Shown in pieces: positions 1 through 5,713 of a stretch of DNA of 43,082 nt. How positions within the stretch are numbered: the stretch's first letter is position 1; the number at the start of each line of letters is the position of its first letter. The translations under genes were made by a program, and so were the position numbers. Below the pieces are notes generated by a model. That model was given only the letters and a program-made list of their open reading frames with translations. It made no database searches and was not told the origin of the DNA. This DNA comes from Oscillospiraceae bacterium. Its GTDB lineage: Bacteria > Bacillota > Clostridia > UMGS1840 > HGM11507. The stretch is taken from assembly GCA_015068665.1 (NCBI GenBank), contig SVKB01000019.1, positions 1-43,082 on the forward strand. Direction: 5' to 3'.

Positions 1-202
1 AGCCAAGGTAGGCAACACCAAGGAGCTTTCCGTCTGCACTGATTTTCTCCTGAAGCTCTGAAAGTGCTTCTTCGCCCTCTCTTGATAATGTCAATCCCGG
101 AGTTTCAACATCATTTCCATTGTTACTTACAGGCTTTTTTGAACATCCGGTTATGGCAACTATGAGGACAAATACAAGCAATAATATTATGTATTTTTTC
201 AT
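1..202 (-). CDS. Lipoprotein, partial (3' end beyond the window)
   Basis: The reading frame is open from an ATG at 202 to the window edge, giving 67 residues. It starts with a lysine-containing n-region and a hydrophobic stretch and then reaches a lipobox, AITGC, with the acylated Cys at residue 20. After that comes a polar Ser/Asn linker and the beginning of a charged helical domain. An AAGGAGG site lies about 8 nt before the ATG and overlaps the stop of the upstream gene, so the two are co-transcribed. I infer an exported, membrane-tethered protein. The start of the folded part (GVAYLG) resembles clostridial lipoproteins I have seen next to DUF6935 proteins, but too little is present to name a function. 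Confidence 0.8.
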   Translation of the reverse strand, partial: MKKYIILLLVFVLIVAITGCSKKPVSNNGNDVETPGLTLSREGEEALSELQEKISADGKLLGVAYLG

Positions 203-214
203 ATGTAATCCTCC

Positions 215-943
215 TTATGCCCACGGATCAGCAGACTTTGGAGGTCTGATATCCGATAATATAAACTGCTCCCACAAGAACCATTCTCCTGTTGACGGCT
301 TTGTGCGAAGTCTTATCTGACGGGGCGAATCTGCACCGCCGGACTCAACCTGCAATGTGAGGTACCCTTCATCAATATTCTGTCTTGCATAAGGATTTTC
401 AAAGAATTTAATTGTAAGAGGCTCGCTCGGTTCATAGTTATTATCAGGTGTAGCACCCACAAAGTATGAACGGGGAACATAATCCTTATCTCTGAAACGG
501 TCTGCGATGAATTGCCTATCGCTCGGAGTAAGTCCGCGCGGTCCGTATTCACGAACAAGCTTTGTCCCTCCGCCTGCAAATTCAATTCCCACCGTTTTAT
601 AATAAATGGGAAGAATACCCGGACTTGTGGTGATACCGAGCATAACGACACCAAGTAAGATAAGTAATGTCGTTATCTTTTTATTTCTCTTTATTTTGCA
701 AAAACGCTGTACCATCATAAGCAAAAAGAACGGAAGAAAAACACTTCCGAGATAGGTTATTCTGTTTGAGTTCAGCGCCGCATCAAGTTCCTTTGATACA
801 GACAGCATAAAGTAACCGAGATTACATACAGCCACAGAAACAAATAACCAAATCAGCCATTCATCACGCTTTTTATCTGCAAGAACACAAATCCCAACCA
901 TTGACAGAGAAATAATCGCGATAATTCCGTATGCTAAAGACAA
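215..943 (-). CDS. Membrane protein: truncated 7TM sensor region fused to an extracellular DUF6935-like domain
   Basis: The N-terminal 130 residues match the sensor part of 7TM histidine kinases (HisKA_7TM): four membrane segments, the phrase LGYFMLSVSKELDAAL and the loop IEFAGGGTKLVREYGP. At that loop the sensor stops and about 105 residues follow that look like the C-terminal domain of clostridial DUF6935 lipoproteins (YVPRSYFVGATP, GEWFLWEQF, final DPWA). There is no kinase. By positive-inside topology the chain leaves the membrane outward after segment 4, so the fused domain would be extracellular. I chose the TTG at 943 because an AAGGAGGTG site lies 8 nt before it. The ATG at 964 would put that site inside the gene. 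The lipoprotein gene follows closely downstream. Confidence 0.75.
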   Translation of the reverse strand: MSLAYGIIAIISLSMVGICVLADKKRDEWLIWLFVSVAVCNLGYFMLSVSKELDAALNSNRITYLGSVFLPFFLLMMVQRFCKIKRNKKITTLLILLGVVMLGITTSPGILPIYYKTVGIEFAGGGTKLVREYGPRGLTPSDRQFIADRFRDKDYVPRSYFVGATPDNNYEPSEPLTIKFFENPYARQNIDEGYLTLQVESGGADSPRQIRLRTKPSTGEWFLWEQFILSDIRPPKSADPWA

Positions 944-967
944 GAGGGGCACCTCCTTTTTCATCAG

Positions 968-999
968 TTTTGTATATCAATATGTATTTATATACAAAA
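968..999. promoter_or_regulatory. Inverted repeat upstream of the 7TM/DUF6935 fusion gene
   Basis: TTTTGTATAT at 968-977 and ATATACAAAA at 990-999 are perfect 10-bp inverted arms around a 12-bp AT-rich spacer, about 25 bp upstream of the chosen TTG start. The position suits an operator. The regulator is unknown. Confidence 0.4.
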
Positions 1000-1075
1000 A
1001 TCCATATATATCGTACCACAAAAGTAACAAAAAATCAATCGTAATTGATTAGAGGAAGGTTCAGATACAAATAAA

Positions 1076-1115
1076 GCCCGGATACACAAGCTGAATTTTA
1101 CCTGTGTAGCCGGGC
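1076..1115 (-). terminator. Intrinsic terminator of hisS
   Basis: On the minus strand a GCCCGG...CCGGGC stem with an added TACACA/TGTGTA segment (one unpaired base) is followed by TTTATTTG. It lies just after the hisS stop codon and separates hisS from the downstream fusion gene. Confidence 0.75.
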
Positions 1116-1129
1116 ATTACCTTTTAAAG

Positions 1130-2482
1130 CTACATTATTACCTTTTTTGCCTTCTTTAATTCTTCCTTGTTTTCGAGAATTATCTTAACTGCCTCTGAAA
1201 GGGTGCATATTACCTGCTCCCCTGTTGACATATTCTTTAAGGCAACCTTTTTTGCTTCCTCCTCATCCGAGCCTAAAATTATGCTGAAGGGGATGGAAAG
1301 CTTGTCTGAATAGGAAATCTTTTTCTTGAATTTTCCTTCCTCCAAATAAACCTGGGTGCTTATTCCCGCTTCTCTCAAGCCGGTTGCCACCTCTAACGAA
1401 TAGGATAAATCCTCACTCATGGGAAGCACAAGGGCATCAACGGGATTTTCAAGCTGACGGTTTAAAAATTCATTTTCCCAAAGCACGTGGAAAAGTCTTG
1501 TAAGACCGATGGAAATACCAACGCCGGGCAGAGATTTTTTGGTATAGTATTCTGCAAGGTTATCGTATCTTCCGCCGCTGCATACACTTCCGTACTCAGG
1601 GTGCTTTCTTATAAAGGTTTCGTAAACTGTGCCTGTATAATAGTCAAGACCTCTTGCAATGGTTAAATCAATGGTATAATAGCCTGAGGGAACACCGAAG
1701 GCACCGATATATTTAATAACTGTTTCAAGCTCACATATACCCTTATCAAAGAGCTCGTTCTGCCCCTTGTATTCATTAAGCATTTCAAGAATTTTTTCAT
1801 TTTCTCCCTTTGTGGTAAGAAGGGTAAGAAGCTTTTCGGCAGTTTCGGGAAGAATTCCTTCCTTTGTAAGCTCGGTAAATACGGCATCTTTTCCGATTTT
1901 ATCAAGCTTGTCAATTATTCTTAAAATATCTGCGGCAGCTTCCTTAATTCCCAGAATTGCAAAAATTCCGCTTAAAACCTTACGGTTATTTATACGGATA
2001 ACAAAATCGTCAATCCCAAGACCTAAGAACAGCGAATAAATAATGCTTGGAATTTCCGCATCATTGGCAATGCTTAAGGTACCGTCACCGATAATATCAA
2101 TATCCGCCTGATAGAATTCTCTGTATCTTCCCTTCTGGGCTCTTTCGCCACGGTAAACCTTACCTATCTGGTAACGTCTGAAAGGGAAGGTCAGCTCTCC
2201 GTAGTTCTTGGCAACATACTTTGCCAGAGGAACGGTTAAGTCAAAACGCATTGTAAGATCGGTGCTTCCCTTGGAGAAACGGTAAATCTGCTTTTCGGTT
2301 TCTCCTCCTGCCTTGGCAAGAAGAATAGCACTGTCCTCCAGCACCGGAGTATCCAGCGGGAAAAATCCGTATTTTAAATATACGCTTTCAAGATGAGCCT
2401 TTATTTTATCAAATAAAACCTGATCCTTTGGTAAAAGCTCCATAAACCCCGAGAGAGTTCTCGGTTCAATTATTCCACTCAT
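1130..2482 (-). CDS. hisS: Histidyl-tRNA synthetase
   Basis: This cytoplasmic class II aminoacyl-tRNA synthetase charges tRNA-His with histidine using ATP. Visible landmarks are motif 1 near the N-terminus (after RTLSGFMELLP), motif 2 (RYQIGKVYRGERAQKGRYREF, a run containing the ATP-binding Arg), the His-binding LDYYTGTVYE and CSGGRYDNL signatures, and motif 3 with GISIGLTRL. An anticodon-binding domain occupies the last roughly 100 residues. The length, 450 residues, is slightly longer than the usual 420-430, mostly through a Lys/Glu-rich tail. An AGGAG site precedes the ATG at 2482. The leader is only about 35 nt, so there is no room for a T-box. It is transcribed alone from a strong promoter and ends at its own terminator. 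Confidence 0.97.
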   Translation of the reverse strand: MSGIIEPRTLSGFMELLPKDQVLFDKIKAHLESVYLKYGFFPLDTPVLEDSAILLAKAGGETEKQIYRFSKGSTDLTMRFDLTVPLAKYVAKNYGELTFPFRRYQIGKVYRGERAQKGRYREFYQADIDIIGDGTLSIANDAEIPSIIYSLFLGLGIDDFVIRINNRKVLSGIFAILGIKEAAADILRIIDKLDKIGKDAVFTELTKEGILPETAEKLLTLLTTKGENEKILEMLNEYKGQNELFDKGICELETVIKYIGAFGVPSGYYTIDLTIARGLDYYTGTVYETFIRKHPEYGSVCSGGRYDNLAEYYTKKSLPGVGISIGLTRLFHVLWENEFLNRQLENPVDALVLPMSEDLSYSLEVATGLREAGISTQVYLEEGKFKKKISYSDKLSIPFSIILGSDEEEAKKVALKNMSTGEQVICTLSEAVKIILENKEELKKAKKVIM

Positions 2483-2519
2483 AGTAAATCTCCTGATTTT
2501 TAATTAAATATTCTTAGTT

Positions 2520-2548
2520 ATTATATAATGTTTTTAATCTGTTGTCAA
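2520..2548 (-). promoter_or_regulatory. Sigma-A promoter of hisS
   Basis: On the minus strand TTGACA (2548-2543) and TATAAT (2525-2520) are separated by exactly 17 bp and lie about 40 bp before the hisS start. Both boxes match consensus perfectly. Confidence 0.85.
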
Positions 2549-2568
2549 GGCTTGAAGTCCTTGACAAC
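2541..2568. promoter_or_regulatory. Palindrome holding the -35 boxes of two divergent promoters
   Basis: GTTGTCAAGG (2541-2550) and CCTTGACAAC (2559-2568) are perfect 10-bp inverted arms around an 8-bp spacer. Each arm contributes the TTGACA of one of the two back-to-back promoters. It could be a shared operator or simply the result of two consensus promoters facing away from each other. Confidence 0.6.
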
Positions 2569-2589
2569 ACCCTTTAAAAAATGTAGAAT
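2561..2589 (+). promoter_or_regulatory. Sigma-A promoter of the small Cys-protein gene
   Basis: TTGACA at 2561-2566 and TAGAAT at 2584-2589 have a 17-bp spacer and lie 24 bp before the start codon. Confidence 0.85.
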
Positions 2590-2612
2590 AAATACGGAAA
2601 TGAGGTAATGCT

Positions 2613-2795
2613 ATGAAAAAAGCTACAAACTGTGAATGCTGTAACAACTACATTTATGATGATTACTATGACTGTTATGTATGTGATGTGAATTTAGACG
2701 AAGATGAAATGTATAAATTTATGTCGGGAAGCTTCGATTCCTGCCCTTACTATCAATCAAACGATGAGTATGAAATTGTGAGGAAGCAGAATTAA
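2613..2795 (+). CDS. Small Cys-rich DUF6472-like protein
   Basis: A 60-residue acidic protein with paired cysteines near the start (CECC), another CYVC pair around residues 22-25, then a CPYY motif and a basic EIVRKQN end. Spacing and tail resemble the clostridial DUF6472 family, as I recall it. The Cys pattern would suit a small metal-binding fold, though no function is established. A GAGGT site lies 7 nt before the ATG, after a consensus promoter. Its last 70-odd bases are duplicated directly downstream. Confidence 0.8.
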   Translation: MKKATNCECCNNYIYDDYYDCYVCDVNLDEDEMYKFMSGSFDSCPYYQSNDEYEIVRKQN

Positions 2796-2831
2796 AGAAT
2801 AAAACCCGAATTGGCTGACTTTTAAGAGGGC

Positions 2832-2906
2832 GATGTCGGGAAGCTTCGATTCCTGCCCTTACTATCAGTCAAACGATGAGTATGAAATTGTGAGGAAGCA
2901 AAACTG
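2832..2906 (+). pseudogene. Duplicated 3' end of the small Cys-protein gene
   Basis: About 75 bases repeat the end of the gene at 2613-2795 almost exactly, from the MSGSFDSCPYY segment to the stop codon. Only a few bases differ, all near-synonymous (QSNDEYEIVRKQN again, stop TGA instead of TAA). The copy has no start region and ends 2 nt before the ATG of the next gene, so it now acts as leader sequence. I infer a recent tandem duplication. Confidence 0.85.
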
Positions 2907-2908
2907 AA

Positions 2909-3877
2909 ATGAATACCTTAAAGTGCTTTGAAGATTTTAAATGTGTGGGCGGAAGCTGCCCCGATAACTGCTGTATCGGCTGGGAAATCGGTATAGATAA
3001 AGAAACCTTAAAAAAATATAAAAGCCCTCCCCTTTACGATTTTGTAAAGGACAGGGTGGATTTTTCCCGTTCGGTTATAAAATTAGAGGCGGACGGAAGG
3101 TGTCCTTTTTTAAATAAGGATAACCTTTGTGATATCATAATTAACTACGGCTATGACAGCATTTCTTATATATGCAAAAAGCACCCCTCCTTTATAAATG
3201 AGTATGAGGGAGAATGTGAATACGGCTACGGTCTTTGCTGCGATGAGGCATTAAGGCTTCTTTATAAAGGAGAGGTAAAGCTTGAACATAAAGGCGGTAC
3301 CTTTTTACTTGATTTAAGAAATTCACTTTTTGATATAATTTGTGACAAAAAATTGCCCTTCCACAAAAAGGCATCACTTTTTCTTGATAAAATATCCCGT
3401 GCGGAGGATGTCTTATTTTTCGGTGAGGAATTATCAGTCGAAACTGAAGAAGAAACGGTAAAAAAAGAAACTCTTCTTCCCTTCCTTGAAATCATCGGAA
3501 AAACCGAACCAATAAGTGAAGAATGGACAATAAGAATTAATAAGGTAAAAGAGAAATATTCCCAAATTGAAAAAGAACTTGAAGGTATCCGGGAAAATGA
3601 AAAATATATAAAGCTTTTTTATTACTACACCTTCAGATACCTTCTTAAGGATACCGAAGAAAACACTCTTATGGGTAACGGAAAGCTTATCCTTATTTTA
3701 GTGCTTATCAATATGATTTTTGATGCTTATTCTTTATTTTCGGGGGATAATTTTAATAATACCCGACTGATTTCAAAGCAAATGGAGTATTCCATGGAAA
3801 ATATAAGCCTTTTAATTGATGAAGCCATGGAAAATGAGGCTTTAGAATATGAAAAAATAATCGGATTGTGTTTGTAG
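2909..3877 (+). CDS. FliB-like protein with CxxCxxCC cluster
   Basis: The N-terminal Cys pattern (C6, C12, then SCPDNCC) and later CPFL, NLC, ICKKHP and GLCCDEA motifs place this 322-residue protein in the YkgJ/FliB group of putative Fe-S or zinc cluster proteins. Databases usually name it flagellin lysine-N-methylase. The C-terminal two thirds are helical and charged. At 322 residues it is shorter than many FliB proteins (about 380-400). No flagellar gene is in the window, so methylation of flagellin is not supported here. The start sits just after the duplicated tail of the preceding gene. A GAGG about 13 nt upstream is a rather distant ribosome site, and translational coupling to the preceding frame is possible. 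Confidence 0.75.
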   Translation: MNTLKCFEDFKCVGGSCPDNCCIGWEIGIDKETLKKYKSPPLYDFVKDRVDFSRSVIKLEADGRCPFLNKDNLCDIIINYGYDSISYICKKHPSFINEYEGECEYGYGLCCDEALRLLYKGEVKLEHKGGTFLLDLRNSLFDIICDKKLPFHKKASLFLDKISRAEDVLFFGEELSVETEEETVKKETLLPFLEIIGKTEPISEEWTIRINKVKEKYSQIEKELEGIRENEKYIKLFYYYTFRYLLKDTEENTLMGNGKLILILVLINMIFDAYSLFSGDNFNNTRLISKQMEYSMENISLLIDEAMENEALEYEKIIGLCL

Positions 3878-3917
3878 CAGTTTATATTAATGGTCATAAA
3901 ATATAATGGTGATGATT

Positions 3918-4478
3918 ATGGCGATTAAAATTTTTATAGACCAGGGGCATAATCCTTCAGGCCCCAACACCGGTTCTTCGGGGAACGGTTTAAAGGAAGC
4001 GGATGTAACCTACAAAGTAGGAGAAATTTTAAAAAACCTGCTTATACAAAACGGAAGCTTTCAGGTAATGACCTCAAGAAAAACTCCCACCGAGGTTCTT
4101 GGAAACAGCAATTCTTCAAGTCTTACGGAAAGAGTAAGAATGGCAAATAACTGGGGTGCTGACTATTTTATAAGTCTTCATACCAATGCAGTTGCCAATC
4201 CTCAGGCCAACGGAAGTGAGATTTTCACCTTCAGACTGTCGGGTCCTGCCTATAATATGGCAAGAATTATTTTAAGAAATATTGTTGCAAGGCTGGATAT
4301 GAGAAACCGTGGTGTCAAGGAGGGAAGCAGCCTCTATGTGCTGCGTCGTACAAAAATGCCTGCGCTTCTGATTGAGCTGGGATTTATATCAAACGAGAGA
4401 GATGCATATAAGCTTGAGACCAATCCTGAGGGGTTTGCTTATGCGATATATCAGGGGATACTGGAATATCTGTTCTGA
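3918..4478 (+). CDS. N-acetylmuramoyl-L-alanine amidase (Amidase_3)
   Basis: This is a zinc amidase domain of 186 residues that cleaves the amide between MurNAc and L-Ala in peptidoglycan. The conserved residues are visible: DQGH (first zinc His), KEADVT (zinc Glu), SLHTNA (third ligand) and the catalytic Glu in LIELGFISN near the C-terminus. There is no signal peptide and no wall-binding domain, so it is either released by lysis, acts in the mother cell during sporulation, or is exported unconventionally. I chose the ATG at 3918 (MAIKIFID) because a GGTGAT lies a few bases before it. An ATG at 3906 in the same frame is possible. It is followed directly by the repeat block. Confidence 0.88.
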   Translation: MAIKIFIDQGHNPSGPNTGSSGNGLKEADVTYKVGEILKNLLIQNGSFQVMTSRKTPTEVLGNSNSSSLTERVRMANNWGADYFISLHTNAVANPQANGSEIFTFRLSGPAYNMARIILRNIVARLDMRNRGVKEGSSLYVLRRTKMPALLIELGFISNERDAYKLETNPEGFAYAIYQGILEYLF

Positions 4479-4501
4479 ATTAGAAATTAGGAATAAAAGA
4501 C

Positions 4502-4808
4502 GGCAAGCATGCCATATAAATGCAGAATTCAGAGTGCAGAATGCAAAATGATATGCCACAAGTGGCATAATGAATTGCACCTTGCGGTGCGTGAATTGTT
4601 ATCTATTCGATAACATGAATTGATTTTTAAAAAATCATGAATTGTTGACTTATGTCAACATTAAGGATAGGACGGATATGCCATTCGGCATCCGTCCTTT
4701 TCTCGTTGCCGAAAGGCAACATATCGAGTTCCAAAGGAACATATCGAGTGCGAAGCACATATCGAGTTTTGTCTTTAGCAAAACATATCGAAAATCCGAA
4801 AGATTTAT
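4502..4808. repeat. Hairpin array, copy A
   Basis: Short perfect hairpins alternate with constant linkers. In the left half the linker is roughly ATGAATTG, between stems such as GCACC/GGTGC, GTTATC/GATAAC and GTTGAC/GTCAAC. A larger GGACGGAT/ATCCGTCC hairpin marks the middle. In the right half the linker is ATATCGAG, between stems GTTGCC/GGCAAC, GTTCC/GGAAC, GTGC/GCAC and GTTTTG/CAAAAC. The copy at 11077-11357 has the same order with one unit fewer and with stem bases changed on both sides. Confidence 0.85.
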
Positions 4809-4970
4809 ACCAAGAATCCTTCCACCGCTAAAGCGGTCTCCCCTCCTTTAGAGAAGGAGGGTTTGGCGTGCCGAGTCGTCACGCCCTACTCGGCATCCCC
4901 TGAAAATCACAATTTTAAAGTGATATAGGTTTCATCGGAATTTTTAAAAAGCGTACAAAAAAGATGTAGA

Positions 4971-5060
4971 TTGGACATAAAAAAGGCACTAAACGAAAAT
5001 CGTTTAGTGCCCGTAAGCCCGCAGGCGTATTAAGATACGTCAAGGGTTTTTTAGGTTCAA
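4971..5060. repeat. Cloverleaf repeat, copy A
   Basis: The outer arms 4971-4984 and 5047-5060 pair over 14 positions with one G-T pair and one mismatch. Inside are a 12-bp hairpin (4985-4996 with 5000-5011), a GCC/GGC hairpin and a CGTAT/ATACG hairpin. The inner linkers match copies B and C, but the outer stem and first hairpin have different sequence with pairing kept. Confidence 0.75.
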
Positions 5061-5094
5061 TATACGCTTTTTTTACGCTCTTTTTACGCTTTTT

Positions 5095-5127
5095 TTGATA
5101 TTGGTGGCTCGATGCCGCCAATATCAA
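5095..5127. repeat. Strong hairpin between the cloverleaf and MITE-like repeats
   Basis: TTGATATTGGTGG (5095-5107) pairs with CCGCCAATATCAA (5115-5127) around a CTCGATG loop. The same hairpin occurs near 12808-12840. Confidence 0.8.
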
Positions 5128-5129
5128 AC

Positions 5130-5551
5130 GAAAAGCAGGAAAAATTTCTTGGATTGGATGAATTTAGCCTGAAAGGTGGAACCCGAAGCTGTATGAGATA
5201 CAGCTGCAGCCATCTAAGAGCTATCCAAATCCGTCTATATCACTTAAAAATTGGCTTTTTCTTCGTTGTCACCTTTGGTATACCTCGTATTACCAAAGCC
5301 TTCCGCCTTGAAAAATCACAATTTTAAAACGATATAGGTTCCGTTGGAATTTTTTAAAAAACGAATTTTGATAACTCTCAGATGGCTGAATTCATTCAAA
5401 ACGCAAAGCATTTTAATTCATAAATTTGCTTGCAAATTTATACCTTAATATAGTAATGTACACTACAAAAAATGTGCCTGTATATGATACAGACACATTT
5501 TCTATTTATATTATTTTGCTTTGCGCGGTCCGGGGAATTTTAACGCTTTTC
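5130..5551. mobile_element. MITE-like repeat, copy A, with nested insertion
   Basis: The ends form imperfect inverted repeats (GAAAAGC plus AAAAATT at the left, AATTTTA plus GCTTTTC at the right). The body matches the copy at 12844-13092, including an AAATGTG...CACATTT hairpin and a GCTGTAT/ATACAGC hairpin. It is interrupted at 5209-5386 by another repeat. The right end touches the stop codon of the 47-residue gene. There is no transposase. Confidence 0.65.
5209..5386. repeat. Long-hairpin repeat, copy A2
   Basis: Terminal arms 5209-5225 and 5370-5386 are inverted repeats matching at 15 of 17 positions. Nested inside are CTATATC/GATATAG, AAAAATTG/CAATTTT and CTTTGGTA/TACCAAAG pairs. The core recurs at 12506-12693 and 42957-43082, and a half copy lies around 4905-4935. 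Confidence 0.75.
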
Positions 5552-5695
5552 CTATTCGCTGATGTATTCGAATGTGGTAATATTTGAATCTGCACTCAAT
5601 TCATTACCCATCATCCAGTCCTCAAGTCCTGCCGCAATCGTAACTTCAGGAGCGATTTTTAATACATCGATACTTGGTTTAATATAATTTTTCAT
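5552..5695 (-). CDS. Small 47-residue protein downstream of the giant surface protein
   Basis: An ATG at 5695 is preceded by a strong AAAGGAGG site 8-9 nt upstream. The frame runs 47 codons to a TAG at 5552. The protein starts MKNYIKPSIDVLKIAPEV, then IAAGLEDWMMGN and an acidic Ser/Thr end (FEYISE). It has no Cys, no signal peptide and no membrane segment. It lies 18 nt after the stop of the 1657-residue secreted protein, so the two are almost certainly one transcript. The KPxI-type start recalls short peptides often found beside large clostridial surface proteins. It could be an accessory, chaperone or peptide precursor. A MITE-like repeat begins directly at its stop codon. Confidence 0.75.
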   Translation of the reverse strand: MKNYIKPSIDVLKIAPEVTIAAGLEDWMMGNELSADSNITTFEYISE

Positions 5696-5713
5696 ATCTA
5701 AATCCTCCTTTTA

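Larger units (their letters stand above)
4479..5551. other. Gene-free block of structured repeats
   Basis: No convincing gene lies in this 1.07-kb stretch. It holds, in order, a hairpin array, a short half copy of the long-hairpin repeat, a cloverleaf repeat, a strong hairpin and a MITE-like repeat with a second long-hairpin repeat inserted in it. The open frames over it recur wherever the same repeats occur and lack ribosome sites. Confidence 0.8.

Noticed and set aside
2483-2520. T-box riboswitch before hisS
   Set aside because: The leader is only about 35 nt and starts from a clear promoter, so there is no room for a T-box.
2909-3877. Firm call of flagellin lysine-N-methylase
   Set aside because: Only the Cys-cluster family is supported. 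There are no flagellar genes nearby and the protein is short.
4502-4808. CRISPR array
   Set aside because: The constant parts are only 7-9 bases and the variable parts are self-complementary hairpins of 11-20 bases, not unique spacers. There are no cas genes.
4642-4851. 69-residue frame over the hairpin array (and a 100-residue one at 11072-11374)
   Set aside because: Both arise from the array itself, change with the hairpin copy number and lack ribosome sites. They are likely spurious.
5112-5327. 71-residue frame across the MITE-like and long-hairpin repeats
   Set aside because: It runs over the border of a nested insertion and lacks a ribosome site and any recognisable fold.
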